Shown: positions 28,303 through 37,119, numbered from the stretch's first letter. The stretch is DNA of 64,000 bases from Mollicutes bacterium (GCA_003558105.1 PWMS01000034.1:1-64000); one strand, 5' to 3'. Notes: generated by a model not told the origin, from the sequence alone. Numbers and translations are program-made.

Positions 28303-29038
28303 CCTCGTCTTCGCCACTTTCTAAAGCTTCTAGTTCTTTATCGACCATGTCTAATTCCACTTCTTTATCAAATAGTTTCTTAGAATAAACTTTAGCGGTT
28401 TCCTCACCGACGACCGCAATGGTTAATAAAGCGATGCGTTTTGAGACAAAATCAACGCTTTTATGGATGACAATCTTTCTAAACCAATAGGCTGGATTAA
28501 AAACATTCACGGCACCCAAAGTAACTTTAACGGCACGATTCACGGCCTTGTTTTTGGCTACTTTAGCAATTTTTGTTTGTTCAAGACGCTTTTTTTTCTC
28601 AAATAATTCGACAATCTTCGTCACCCGAATAGTTCGGGTGTTTTTGAGTAAGGGTTGGTCTAAAATTTGATTCAAGCGATCGGTAATATAATGATTTAAT
28701 TCTATCATTTCATCGATGGAAAGTTCAAGCGTCGGGTGTTTAGATTTGGGATAGTGATAACCAGAGATATCCTCTATCAACTCATATGAAAGATCAAAGA
28801 TTAGTTTTCCGTAGCTTTCTTCTCGCTTTTTATAAAGTTTTTTAAATGCTTGTTGTTTCTCTAAAATCAAGATTTTTAAAGATTCTTCATCGACGCTTTC
28901 AACCGGTTGATTAACTTGCTCTAAATCTAAGTTTTTGCCGCGAACTAAAAGGTATACATAAACTAAGGTGAATAAAATAAAGCCCGAAAAAATGCCAAGC
29001 AAGAAATTGATTAGTCCACCTATAGATATTTCTGGCAT
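28286..29038 (-). CDS. Unknown membrane-anchored protein, charged
   Basis: 250 residues; I do not recognise the family. One N-terminal membrane span (about residues 7-32) is followed by a mostly helical, strongly charged region, a basic stretch with a KIAKVAKNKAVNRAVKV segment, a moderately hydrophobic part near residues 165-215 and a very acidic tail (LEALESGEDEDEDNS). First gene of the operon containing the thioredoxin-like protein, SftA-like translocase, lepB and rbgA, so a link to the cell envelope or division is possible but unproven. Start supported by GAGGTG. Confidence 0.8.
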   Translation of the reverse strand: MPEISIGGLINFLLGIFSGFILFTLVYVYLLVRGKNLDLEQVNQPVESVDEESLKILILEKQQAFKKLYKKREESYGKLIFDLSYELIEDISGYHYPKSKHPTLELSIDEMIELNHYITDRLNQILDQPLLKNTRTIRVTKIVELFEKKKRLEQTKIAKVAKNKAVNRAVKVTLGAVNVFNPAYWFRKIVIHKSVDFVSKRIALLTIAVVGEETAKVYSKKLFDKEVELDMVDKELEALESGEDEDEDNS

Positions 29039-29055
29039 AGTATCACCTCTTCAAT

Positions 29056-29061
29056 ATTATA
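29056..29061 (-). promoter_or_regulatory. Extended -10 promoter of the 29.0-23.0 kb operon
   Basis: Minus-strand TGATATAAT with TATAAT at 29056-29061. No good -35. Confidence 0.5.
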
Positions 29062-29102
29062 TCATAAAATGCTTTTAAATTCTTTGCATATATCGCTTTG
29101 AT

Positions 29103-29131
29103 TTGCACTAAAAAAGCTTTTATGCGATAAT
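29103..29131 (+). promoter_or_regulatory. Promoter of the HAD phosphatase gene
   Basis: TTGCAC (29103-29108), 17 nt, GATAAT (29126-29131) preceded by TGC; about 18 nt before the start codon. Confidence 0.65.
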
Positions 29132-29148
29132 AGCATAAGGTGATTTTT

Positions 29149-29979
29149 ATGAAAAGACATTTGATAGCATTAGACCTCGATGGTACCTTGCTTTATAATT
29201 GGAGCACCCTCGATGAAAAGACCAAAGATTATCTCATCAAATTTAAGGATCAAGGCCACCAAATAATCATTGCGACGGGTCGGCCATTTCGCAGTTCAAT
29301 CAAGTTTTATCGCGCCTTAAAACTCGATGCGCCCATGATCAATTACAATGGTGGTTTGGTAAGTTGGCCTGGCAATGCCGATTTTGATGAAATCAATATT
29401 AAACTTGATAGAGTAGCAGTTGTAGATATATTTAAGGCAAATGAACCCTATATTGAAAATGCTTTTTGTGAAATAAAAGATGATATATACCTCATGAAAG
29501 AAAGTGAGGATATCGTTGATTTACTGCATTTTTTCAATAATGCACGGTTATTTGTTGGAGACTTTAAAAAGACGCTGCCCGGCGATGTCAATGGGTTCAT
29601 TATCGTGGCTAAAAAAGGTAAGGGGCATTTGATTGAAGCCTATGTGAAAGCAAACTATCCCAATAAAGTTATGTCTCGTAACTGGGGGGATGATTATCAA
29701 TTTATCATCGAGCTTTACACCCCACATAACAATAAAGGCCGCGCCTTGGAGTATGTTGCGAATTATTATGATATTCCTAAAGAACGCGTTATCGCTTTTG
29801 GCGATGGCAACAACGATTTAGAGATGATTGATTATGCCGGTATCGGCGTTGCGGTTCAAAACGCTTGTGAGGAATTAAAAGCGATTGCCGATGTGGTGAG
29901 TCCCCATACCCATCAAGAACATACGATTGAGAAATTTTTAGATCAATATTTTGCTGAAAAAAAGGTGGAGTCAGATTAA
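29149..29979 (+). CDS. Cof-type HAD-superfamily hydrolase
   Basis: 276 residues. HAD motif I LDLDGTLL with the nucleophilic Asp, motif II ATGRP, and motif III/IV FGDGNNDLEMI; the large C2B cap between them marks the Cof/YidA subfamily of sugar- or cofactor-phosphate phosphatases. Substrate cannot be told from sequence. The ATG at 29149 has AAGG upstream; the track's start is a GTG. Its 3' end overlaps the convergent ffh by 4 bases. Confidence 0.9.
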   Translation: MKRHLIALDLDGTLLYNWSTLDEKTKDYLIKFKDQGHQIIIATGRPFRSSIKFYRALKLDAPMINYNGGLVSWPGNADFDEINIKLDRVAVVDIFKANEPYIENAFCEIKDDIYLMKESEDIVDLLHFFNNARLFVGDFKKTLPGDVNGFIIVAKKGKGHLIEAYVKANYPNKVMSRNWGDDYQFIIELYTPHNNKGRALEYVANYYDIPKERVIAFGDGNNDLEMIDYAGIGVAVQNACEELKAIADVVSPHTHQEHTIEKFLDQYFAEKKVESD

Positions 29980-29996
29980 AATCTGAAACCACCTTT
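29950..29996. terminator. Bidirectional terminator spanning convergent gene ends
   Basis: AAGGTGG and CCACCTT form the outer stem and TCAGATT/AATCTGA the inner stem; A and T runs flank both sides. The hairpin lies inside the overlapping 3' ends of the HAD gene and ffh. Confidence 0.75.
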
Positions 29997-31382
29997 TCCT
30001 TTGCCTTTTCCTTTTTTAGCCTTTTTGTTGCTTGGCATTTGCATATTTTTTAAAGGATCGTTGGGATTGATGGATTTTGGATCCATTGAGCCCATTTTTT
30101 TAACGGCTTGTTGCTGTTGATCTAGCGTTTGTAATAGCCGATTAACCTCGGCAACACTGCGCCCAGAACCGTGGGCAATTCTTCTTCGACGTGAAGCGTT
30201 TTGTTTTAAGAGACGCGGTTGTTTGCGTTCTTGTTTTGTCATGGAACCAATGAGGGTTTCGATATATACCAATTGTTTCTCATCGATATCGGTGTTTTTC
30301 ATCATCTTATTGACCCCAGGTATCATTTTCATGAGGCCTCCAAGAGAACCCATACGTTTAATCATTTTCAACTGTTTTAAGTAATCGTTGAAGTTAAATT
30401 TCCCAGACATCATTTTTTCCATCATATTCATCATATCATCTTCATCGACGTTTTCTTCAACTTTGTCAATGAGGGTTAATACATCGCCCATACCTAAAAT
30501 TCTAGAGGCCATGCGTTCGGGGTGGAAAACTTCTAAAGCATCTAGTTTTTCACCTAACCCCATAAATTTGATGGGAACATCCGTTACTTTTCTCAAAGAT
30601 AAGGCCGCCCCACCTCTGGTATCGCCATCGAGTTTGGTGATGATACTGCCTGTGATGTCTAAAGAACCATGAAAATGATCGGCCACACTGACGGCATCTT
30701 GCCCCGTCATCGCATCTAAAACCAAGAGAATTTCATCGGGGTTTATCGTGGCTTTGATTTGTTTTAGTTCACCCATCATCGTCTCATCGATATGGAGGCG
30801 TCCAGCGGTGTCAAAAATTAAAAGATCGTGACCGTTTTGAATCCCGTATTGTAAGGCTTCTTGAGCGATATGTTTGGGTTTTTCATCGATGCCTTTTTCA
30901 TAAACATCGATATCTAGTTGTTTACCGATGGTCACCAATTGGTCAACCGCAGCGGGACGATAGACATCCAGTGCGACTAACAACGGTTTTTGGGCATCGT
31001 TCTTTTGTAAAAATTTGGCTAATTTACCAGCCGTGGTGGTTTTACCACTACCTTGTAAGCCAACTAACATAATGGTGGATTGTTGGTTTTTTGATAGTTC
31101 AAAAGAAGCGGTTTCACCACCCAAAAGATCGGTTAAAGCTTCATGGACAACTTTAACCACTTGTTGGGCCGGATTAAGGCCTTTAAGTATTTTTTCACCT
31201 GTGGCTTTTTCACGGATATCTTTGGTAAAGGATTTAACTACTTTAAAGTTGACATCGGCTTCGAGTAAACTTAATCTGATTTCTCGCATCATCTCATCGA
31301 TGTCTTTTTCGGTGAGCCGAACTTTACCTTTGATACGTCTTAAAGCCATCTGGAGGCGGTCGGATAGTTGTTCGAATGCCAT
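29976..31382 (-). CDS. ffh: Signal recognition particle protein Ffh
   Basis: 468 residues. N domain, G domain with P-loop LVGLQGSGKTTT, DTAGRL, and TKLDGDTRGGAAL, then a methionine-rich M domain (DDMMNMMEKMMSGKFNF, MGSLGGLMKMIPGVNKMM) that binds signal peptides and SRP RNA, ending in a basic Gly-Lys tail. Co-transcribed with ylxM and ftsY; four bases after ylxM. The SRP RNA gene was not found in the window. Confidence 0.97.
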   Translation of the reverse strand: MAFEQLSDRLQMALRRIKGKVRLTEKDIDEMMREIRLSLLEADVNFKVVKSFTKDIREKATGEKILKGLNPAQQVVKVVHEALTDLLGGETASFELSKNQQSTIMLVGLQGSGKTTTAGKLAKFLQKNDAQKPLLVALDVYRPAAVDQLVTIGKQLDIDVYEKGIDEKPKHIAQEALQYGIQNGHDLLIFDTAGRLHIDETMMGELKQIKATINPDEILLVLDAMTGQDAVSVADHFHGSLDITGSIITKLDGDTRGGAALSLRKVTDVPIKFMGLGEKLDALEVFHPERMASRILGMGDVLTLIDKVEENVDEDDMMNMMEKMMSGKFNFNDYLKQLKMIKRMGSLGGLMKMIPGVNKMMKNTDIDEKQLVYIETLIGSMTKQERKQPRLLKQNASRRRRIAHGSGRSVAEVNRLLQTLDQQQQAVKKMGSMDPKSINPNDPLKNMQMPSNKKAKKGKGKGKGGFRF

Positions 31383-31386
31383 GGGG

Positions 31387-31710
31387 TTAAGCCACCTTTT
31401 CTAACTGTTTAATGAGTTTTATTATGCGCTCATCGTCTGTTTTGTGAAGTATTTTTTGAATCAGTTCATCCCGTTTTTCTTGTTTGCTTTTAAGTTGTAA
31501 TTTTTCTTCAAAGTGTTCTAATTTTTGGACGGCGTTTTGGATATGGTCATGAACGGCGTTGCGTGAGATATTCTCAAGCTGCGCAATCTCTTTTAAAGTA
31601 TAGTTTTCACTGTAGTAATAATGTAAAATTTTCAGTTGCTTTGAGGTTAGTAAAGATTCATAAAAGTAGAGTAAATCGTTGATCATTAATTGCTTTTCTA
31701 AAGCATCCAT
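31387..31710 (-). CDS. ylxM: YlxM-family DNA-binding protein (SRP-associated)
   Basis: 107 residues. A sigma-like helix-turn-helix is visible in YYSENYTLKEIAQLENISRNAVHDHI. YlxM stimulates the SRP GTPases in Gram-positive bacteria and is encoded beside ffh. The ATG overlaps the ftsY stop (TAATG). Here the gene order is ftsY-ylxM-ffh. Confidence 0.92.
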   Translation of the reverse strand: MDALEKQLMINDLLYFYESLLTSKQLKILHYYYSENYTLKEIAQLENISRNAVHDHIQNAVQKLEHFEEKLQLKSKQEKRDELIQKILHKTDDERIIKLIKQLEKVA

Positions 31711-32675
31711 TATATCACTTCCGAAAAGAGACCATAAATATATTCTTCAATGTCAAAATATTCCAAGTCTTCTAATTTTTCACCAAGACCGATCATTTTT
31801 ATCGGAACACCGATGGCCTCCTTAATAGCTAAAGCAATACCACCTTTAGCGGTACCATCAAGTTTCGTTAGTATGACACCGCTTAAATGGGTGACTTCAT
31901 TGAATATTTTAGCTTGCGACAAGCCGTTTTGGCCGGTGGTCGCATCTAAGATAAGGAGCGTTTCATGAGGCGCATGAGAAATTTCGCGACCGATGACATG
32001 GTGAATTTTTTGAAGTTCGTTCATGAGGTTCTTTTTGTTTTGTAAGCGTCCTGCGGTATCGCACAATAAAACATCAATCTCGTTTTTTTTAGCCTCATTA
32101 ATCGCATCAAACATGACGCTGGATGGATCGGATCCCTCAGGTTTAGAGAAAAAAGCGCAGCCTACACGTTCAGACCATATTTTTAGTTGGTTAATGGCAC
32201 CGGCACGAAAAGTATCGCCCGCAACCATCATCACGTTTTTACCTTCGTTTTTCAGCTGATAAGCAACTTTGCCAATGGTGGTGGTTTTGCCTACGCCGTT
32301 TACCCCAACAAAGAGTAAAACTGATATCTCATGATCGGTATCTAAGTTCGTATCCACAATTTCTTCTTGCACATAGCGTTTAAACATTTCTTCCACGATG
32401 ATTTCTTTTAAATCTTCAGCGTTTTCAATACCCTTAAGTTCAACGGTATTTCTTAGATGCTCAACAAGTTTAATAACTGTATCAACACCCATATCGGCCA
32501 TGATAAAAAGTTCTTCGATATCGTCGAACAACCCTTCGTCAATTTTCTTTCCAGAAGCCAATAGTTCGTTGAGTTGATTGAACGTTGATTCCCTTGTTTT
32601 AGCCATCCCAATCTTGTATTTTTGGGCTTTAGCTTTACGATTTTTACTTTGAAATAAATTTTTAAAAAAAGCCAT
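31710..32675 (-). CDS. ftsY: Signal recognition particle receptor FtsY
   Basis: 321 residues. NG-domain GTPase with VGVNGVGKTTTIGK, DTAGRLQNKKNLM, TKLDGTAKGGIAL; docks SRP-ribosome complexes to the membrane. The N-terminus is short and basic (FKNLFQSKNRKAKAQK) without the long acidic A domain of Escherichia coli. The ATG at 32675 is favoured; the track's start is a GTG two codons upstream. Confidence 0.96.
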   Translation of the reverse strand: MAFFKNLFQSKNRKAKAQKYKIGMAKTRESTFNQLNELLASGKKIDEGLFDDIEELFIMADMGVDTVIKLVEHLRNTVELKGIENAEDLKEIIVEEMFKRYVQEEIVDTNLDTDHEISVLLFVGVNGVGKTTTIGKVAYQLKNEGKNVMMVAGDTFRAGAINQLKIWSERVGCAFFSKPEGSDPSSVMFDAINEAKKNEIDVLLCDTAGRLQNKKNLMNELQKIHHVIGREISHAPHETLLILDATTGQNGLSQAKIFNEVTHLSGVILTKLDGTAKGGIALAIKEAIGVPIKMIGLGEKLEDLEYFDIEEYIYGLFSEVI

Positions 32676-32700
32676 AGGCACACTTCCTTACAATTATCAT

Positions 32701-32722
32701 AGGTATTATAACACATGCTTTG
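32701..32722 (-). promoter_or_regulatory. Extended -10 promoter of ftsY-ylxM-ffh
   Basis: Minus-strand TGTTATAAT ahead of ftsY and after the small-RNA terminator; the -35 region is weak. Confidence 0.55.
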
Positions 32723-32730
32723 TGACGATA

Positions 32731-32757
32731 AAATAAAAAACCCCTATAAAAAGGGGA
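32731..32757 (-). terminator. Terminator of the candidate small RNA
   Basis: Minus-strand CCCCT and AGGGG stem followed by TTTTTTATTTT. It also closes the topA unit. Confidence 0.85.
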
Positions 32758-32849
32758 AATCCGCCTCGCGGCGGATTAAGGAAGGGGATGTGTGAATAAT
32801 AAATTATTCACCATGCTATGTAAGGGATAAGCAGCAACTTTTCAGTTGC
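32731..32849 (-). ncRNA. Candidate small RNA with own promoter and terminator, unknown family
   Basis: About 119 nt. Its start would be G at 32849, 7 nt after the -10. Three clean hairpins: GCAACT/AGTTGC with a GAAA tetraloop right at the 5' end, GTGAATAA/TTATTCAC, and AATCCGCC/GGCGGATT with a GCGA tetraloop. Between them are unpaired C-rich stretches (ATCCCTTAC and ATCCCCTTCCTTA). It ends in a CCCCT/AGGGG hairpin with TTTTTT. It does not contain the SRP RNA, 6S or tmRNA signatures. The C-rich loops resemble the SD-targeting UCCC motifs of Gram-positive trans-acting sRNAs. Confidence 0.65.
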
Positions 32850-32855
32850 ATTTAA

Positions 32856-32884
32856 ATATTAACATGAAATAGGGGGGGTGTCAA
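32856..32884 (-). promoter_or_regulatory. Promoter of the candidate small RNA
   Basis: Minus-strand TTGACA (32879-32884), exactly 17 nt including a run of seven C, TAATAT (32856-32861). Confidence 0.8.
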
Positions 32885-32907
32885 GCGTTGTGTCTTAACT
32901 TTTTAGA

Positions 32908-34962
32908 TTAATCTTTTGCACATTGCGGATCGTTACATACAACGCTTCCGTCGCTTAGTTCAACCATTAAGTCATCACAGTCTTTACATTTGTCTCCGGT
33001 TGGGGTACCTCTTAAGATATTTTTGCATTTAGGGAAATTATCGCATGCATAGAAGGTGTTTCCTTTGTTTTTTCCACGCTTCGCAACCCTTTCTACAATT
33101 TTACCTTTTTTACATTTTGGACAGGTTATATCGGTTTTTTCTGTTTCTTTTTGACCTTCTTCAGGTTTGATGTATTTACACTTTGGATAAGCGCTACACG
33201 CTTCGAATGTACCGTATCTTGATTGACGGTAAACCATCTCTGAACCGCATTTTGGACAAGTTTCGCCGGTTGTTTTTGGGGCGATTTTTTCCATCTCTTG
33301 ATTGGCTTTATCCACCAAAGGCATAAACGCGTGATAAAACTCTTTGACAACCGCGGTTTGATCGGCTTCGTCTTGTGCAATATCATCTAATATGCTTTCC
33401 ATTTTAGCGGTGTAATCGACACTGATGATGCGTTTAAAATACGCTTCGAGTTTCTCGATGGTTAAACGGCCTTGTTCGGTGGGGTTGAACTTCTTTTCGC
33501 TTAAAGAGACATAACGACGCTTTTTCAATGTATCAACCGTTTGGGAGTATGTTGAAGGTCGGCCAATACCCAAATCTTCCATTTCTTTGATTAAGGTTGC
33601 TTCGGTATACCTAGCAGGCGGTTGGGTGAAGTGTTGTGATTTTTCAATGCTTTTAGCCTTGATTTTTTCGCCTTCTTTAAATGATGGTAAAACACTCGTG
33701 TTTGTGCTTTCATAAGGTCCATAAACTTTTAAGTACCCATCGAAATTAAGCGCTTGGGCTTTGGCGGAAAAAATGGTTTTGTGGTTTTCAAGTCGCAAGG
33801 TCGTATTCACTAATTGGGCTGGGGCCATAAGGGTAGCTACAGCCCTGGCGTAAATGATTTTATAGAGTTTATATTCATCATTACTTAAGTATGTCTTGAT
33901 TTGATCGGGATGATATTTGACGTTGGTGGGACGGATGGCTTCATGCGCATCTTGGGTGTTTTTTTTGCTTTGGTGTTTGCGTGTACGGCCAACATAGTCT
34001 TGTCCGTACTGGTTTTCAATAAAACTTTGAGTCGGTTTAATAAACGATTGTGATAAGCGGGTCGAATCGGTACGCATATAGGTGATGAGACCAGCCGTTT
34101 CATCTTTCAACTCCACACCTTCGTAAAGTTTTTGGGCAATCATCATGGTCTTTTGTGCGGTAAAATTCAAACGGTTAGATGCTTCTTGTTGTAAGCTTGA
34201 TGTTGTAAATGGTGCTTTCGCTTGTTTTTTACGTTGTCTTTTTTTGATGCTTTTAACGGTAAAGGTTGTCGATAATATATCGAGCACTTTTTGTGCTTCG
34301 GTCTCGTTTGAAAGTTCTGGTTTTTTATTGTTGAGGCGCTTTAATTCAGCTTCAAACCCTTCAAATTGAGCTTTGATTTTCCAATATTCTTCTTTGACGA
34401 AAGCTTCGACTTCTCGTTCGCGATCAACAATGATTTTAAGAGCAGCGCTTTGAACGCGACCCGCCGACTTGCTTTTGATTTTATTTTGCAGTAGCTTGGA
34501 GAGTTTGAACCCAATGATACGATCTAATATGCGTCTAGTCTCTTGCGAAGAAACCAAATTTAAATCAATATCACGACAATCATCAAAAGCATTCAATACC
34601 GCGCTTTTTGTAACCTCGTTAAAAATCACCCTATGAAAAGGGGTGTTTTTTGCCTTGGGGGCTAACACTTCTTTTAAGTGCCAACTGATGGCTTCCCCTT
34701 CGCGGTCGGGGTCGGTAGCGAGGTAGATTTCTTTGGCTTTTTTAGCGTGTTTTTGTAATTCTTGGATGATCTTTTGTTTGTCTTGTAAAGTAGAATAACT
34801 CGGTTTAAAATCGTTTTCTATATCTAAGCCAAGACCACCGACGTTGCTGATGGACAGATCTCTAATATGGCCTTTTGAAGATAGAACTTCAAAGTCCTCA
34901 CCGAGATATTGTTTGATGGTTTTTGATTTAGACGGGGATTCGACGATTACCAATTTTTCCAT
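32908..34962 (-). CDS. topA: DNA topoisomerase I
   Basis: 684 residues. Relaxes negative supercoils. TOPRIM motif KLVIVESPSKSKTIKQYLG and ATDPDREGEAISWHL at the N-terminus; the active-site Tyr lies in GLITYMRTDSTRLS. Three C-terminal zinc-ribbon units follow (CPKCGSEM...CSAYPKC, CPKCKKGK...CDNFPKC and CKDCDDL...CNDPQC). A single transcription unit with its own promoter. Confidence 0.97.
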   Translation of the reverse strand: MEKLVIVESPSKSKTIKQYLGEDFEVLSSKGHIRDLSISNVGGLGLDIENDFKPSYSTLQDKQKIIQELQKHAKKAKEIYLATDPDREGEAISWHLKEVLAPKAKNTPFHRVIFNEVTKSAVLNAFDDCRDIDLNLVSSQETRRILDRIIGFKLSKLLQNKIKSKSAGRVQSAALKIIVDREREVEAFVKEEYWKIKAQFEGFEAELKRLNNKKPELSNETEAQKVLDILSTTFTVKSIKKRQRKKQAKAPFTTSSLQQEASNRLNFTAQKTMMIAQKLYEGVELKDETAGLITYMRTDSTRLSQSFIKPTQSFIENQYGQDYVGRTRKHQSKKNTQDAHEAIRPTNVKYHPDQIKTYLSNDEYKLYKIIYARAVATLMAPAQLVNTTLRLENHKTIFSAKAQALNFDGYLKVYGPYESTNTSVLPSFKEGEKIKAKSIEKSQHFTQPPARYTEATLIKEMEDLGIGRPSTYSQTVDTLKKRRYVSLSEKKFNPTEQGRLTIEKLEAYFKRIISVDYTAKMESILDDIAQDEADQTAVVKEFYHAFMPLVDKANQEMEKIAPKTTGETCPKCGSEMVYRQSRYGTFEACSAYPKCKYIKPEEGQKETEKTDITCPKCKKGKIVERVAKRGKNKGNTFYACDNFPKCKNILRGTPTGDKCKDCDDLMVELSDGSVVCNDPQCAKD

Positions 34963-34982
34963 AGGCTCAACTCCTGAGGGCT

Positions 34983-35012
34983 ATTATGCCATAATGAATA
35001 AAAACGTTTCAA
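34983..35012 (-). promoter_or_regulatory. Promoter of topA
   Basis: Minus-strand TTGAAA (35007-35012), 18 nt, CATAAT (34983-34988) with TGG as extended -10. Confidence 0.6.
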
Positions 35013-35029
35013 GGGTGCCACATTAATGA

Positions 35030-35899
35030 TTATAGTTTAAGGTTTTTTTGTTCTTTATTCATAATAAAGGTCATGCGATCTTTGCCTTGCATGTCTTTCT
35101 TTTGTATGATTTGCGCATGTTTCAATTCCTTCTTCACCATTTTTTTAATGGCTTTGGCTTTGTCCCATGCATGTTCAAAAGCAATCAGATAATGATCTTT
35201 TAGTTTCGGTTGAATTTCGCGGATGATCTTACGGTAATAATCCAAACCGTCTTTACCACCGAAGAGTGCAATATGTGGTTCATGGTCTTTTACGAGGGGC
35301 TCCACGTATTCTTCATCGGGAATATAAGGAGGATTAGAGATGATAATATCGAATTTATGACCGTTGACCGGTTCCATTAAATCCCCTTGGATGAAATGGA
35401 CATCGGTCTTTAATTGTTTGTTATTTTTTTTAGCCAAAGTTAAAGCTGTTTTGGAAATTTCTGTGGCCGTCGCCGAAATTCTTTTTTCTTCTAAAGACAA
35501 CGTGATGGCCAAACAACCCGAACCCGTTCCGATATCAAGCAACGATAAAGCGTCATGATCGGGGAAGTGTATATCGATCATCTCGAGCGTATGAGCGACG
35601 AGTTCTTCGGTTTCACAACGGGGGATCATGGCTTCGGGTCCAACTTCAAAGGTATGACCAAAAAAGACTTCTTCTTTGGTTATATGTTGGACGGGTACAT
35701 CGTTGATTATATAATCATCAACCGCTTTTAAAAACGCTTGATATCGTTCTTTTGGCATGGCTTTATCAAGATTATTGACAAGTTTTGTTTGGCTAAAGTT
35801 GGTAAAATGCATCAGTAATATCTTAATAGCTGAGGGTTCTTTATCGTTATCAAGGGCGTATTGTTCGTTAATTTTTAAAACTTCTTTGTAGGTTACCAT
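35030..35899 (-). CDS. prmC: Peptide chain release factor N(5)-glutamine methyltransferase
   Basis: 289 residues. Methylates the Gln of the GGQ motif of release factors. SAM-binding LLDIGTGSGCLAITLSLE and the substrate-binding NPPYIP are present, plus an N-terminal helical domain. Directly follows prfA, its substrate's gene, as in most bacteria. SD AAGGAG precedes the ATG. Confidence 0.95.
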   Translation of the reverse strand: MVTYKEVLKINEQYALDNDKEPSAIKILLMHFTNFSQTKLVNNLDKAMPKERYQAFLKAVDDYIINDVPVQHITKEEVFFGHTFEVGPEAMIPRCETEELVAHTLEMIDIHFPDHDALSLLDIGTGSGCLAITLSLEEKRISATATEISKTALTLAKKNNKQLKTDVHFIQGDLMEPVNGHKFDIIISNPPYIPDEEYVEPLVKDHEPHIALFGGKDGLDYYRKIIREIQPKLKDHYLIAFEHAWDKAKAIKKMVKKELKHAQIIQKKDMQGKDRMTFIMNKEQKNLKL

Positions 35900-35929
35900 A
35901 GGTAAATCTCCTTGGAATCATTCTGGGGT

Positions 35930-36994
35930 TTAACTTCCGTTTTCTAGTTTACGTTTATACTCTTCATTGACTAGAGCCTCAATTACAGGGTCTAGGCGAC
36001 CTTCCATAATGCGGTCTAGTTGTTGAATTGTAAAGTTAATCCGGTGATCGGTGATACGATTTTGAGGGTAATTGTAGGTTCTAATTTTCTCGCTACGATC
36101 GCCTGAACCGATTTTATTGCGTCTTTCTTTACCTTCTTTTTCACGTTTTTCTTCTTCAATTTTATCGTGTAAGCGCGCTCTTAAAACTTTTAAGGCCGTC
36201 GCTTTATTTTCGTGTTGGCTTTTGCCATCTTGACACGAAACCACCAACCCAGAAGGTTCATGGGTGATACGGACCGCCGAATCGGTCGTGTTAACACTTT
36301 GACCGCCCTTACCACTAGAGCGGAAGGTATCGATGCGAAGATCGTTCATATCAATCTCCAGTTCAACATCTTCGGCCTCTGGTAAAACAATCACGGTTGC
36401 GGTTGAGGTGTGTACGCGGCCTTGTGATTCGGTTTGTGGGACGCGTTGAACGCGGTGTGCGCCGGATTCGTGTTTTAAATATGAATAGACGTGGTCACCT
36501 TTAACGGTGAACTCGATTTGTGAAAAACCACCAGCATCAGAATCAAGGGCGTTGATAACGCTTAGAGTCCAGTTTTGTTTTTCTGCATATTTTTGATACA
36601 TGCGGTACAAATCACCCGCAAAGATATTGGCTTCTGAGCCGCCAGCTGCGCCTCTGATTTCGACAATGACGTTTTTTTCATCATTTGGATCTTTCGGAAT
36701 GAGTAGTCGATGTAATTTATCTTCTAAAGTTTGCAGTTTGTCTTTATTGTCTTCAAGTTCGGTATCAGCCATCTCACGAATTTCAGGATCTGAGTCTTTA
36801 CTCATCTCTTTAAGTTCTTCAATTTCGGCTTCAACACTCAAATACATGTTATAAGTATTGACAACATCTTCTAAACTTCGTTGTTCTTTCGATAGTTTTG
36901 TCATCCGTTCAATGTCTGAGGTTATAGAAGGATCGCTTAAAGCTTCGTTAATCTCTTTATAGCGTTCTTTTATCTTTTCCAAGCGGTCTTTCAT
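35930..36994 (-). CDS. prfA: Peptide chain release factor 1
   Basis: 354 residues. Recognises UAA/UAG and triggers peptide release. GGQ in RSSGKGGQSVNTTDSAVRITH and the stop-codon reading PQTE stretch (RVPQTESQGRVHTS, PxT motif) identify RF1 rather than RF2. Two promoters lie upstream. A gene for RF2, needed to read TGA, is not in the window. Confidence 0.97.
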   Translation of the reverse strand: MKDRLEKIKERYKEINEALSDPSITSDIERMTKLSKEQRSLEDVVNTYNMYLSVEAEIEELKEMSKDSDPEIREMADTELEDNKDKLQTLEDKLHRLLIPKDPNDEKNVIVEIRGAAGGSEANIFAGDLYRMYQKYAEKQNWTLSVINALDSDAGGFSQIEFTVKGDHVYSYLKHESGAHRVQRVPQTESQGRVHTSTATVIVLPEAEDVELEIDMNDLRIDTFRSSGKGGQSVNTTDSAVRITHEPSGLVVSCQDGKSQHENKATALKVLRARLHDKIEEEKREKEGKERRNKIGSGDRSEKIRTYNYPQNRITDHRINFTIQQLDRIMEGRLDPVIEALVNEEYKRKLENGS

Positions 36995-37011
36995 ATTATC
37001 ACTCCCGGGCT

Positions 37012-37040
37012 ATTATACTGCAAGGTCTAAAAATTTTCAA
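37012..37040 (-). promoter_or_regulatory. Proximal promoter of prfA-prmC
   Basis: Minus-strand TTGAAA (37035-37040), 17 nt, TATAAT (37012-37017). Confidence 0.8.
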
Positions 37041-37071
37041 GAAAATCAAAGCATGGTTTATCATGCCGTAT

Positions 37072-37099
37072 ATTATAGCACTATAAAATTTAAAATCAA
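37072..37099 (-). promoter_or_regulatory. Distal promoter of prfA-prmC
   Basis: Minus-strand TTGATT (37094-37099), 16 nt, TATAAT (37072-37077) with TGC extension; a small GCATG/CATGC hairpin lies between the two promoters. Confidence 0.6.
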
Positions 37100-37119
37100 T
37101 CATTTCATGTGTCTACTTA

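Noticed and set aside
32731-32849. The small RNA as the SRP RNA, suggested by ftsY and ffh being next to it
   Set aside because: The conserved GGAAG/AGCAGCC apical motif is absent and the fold is three separate hairpins.
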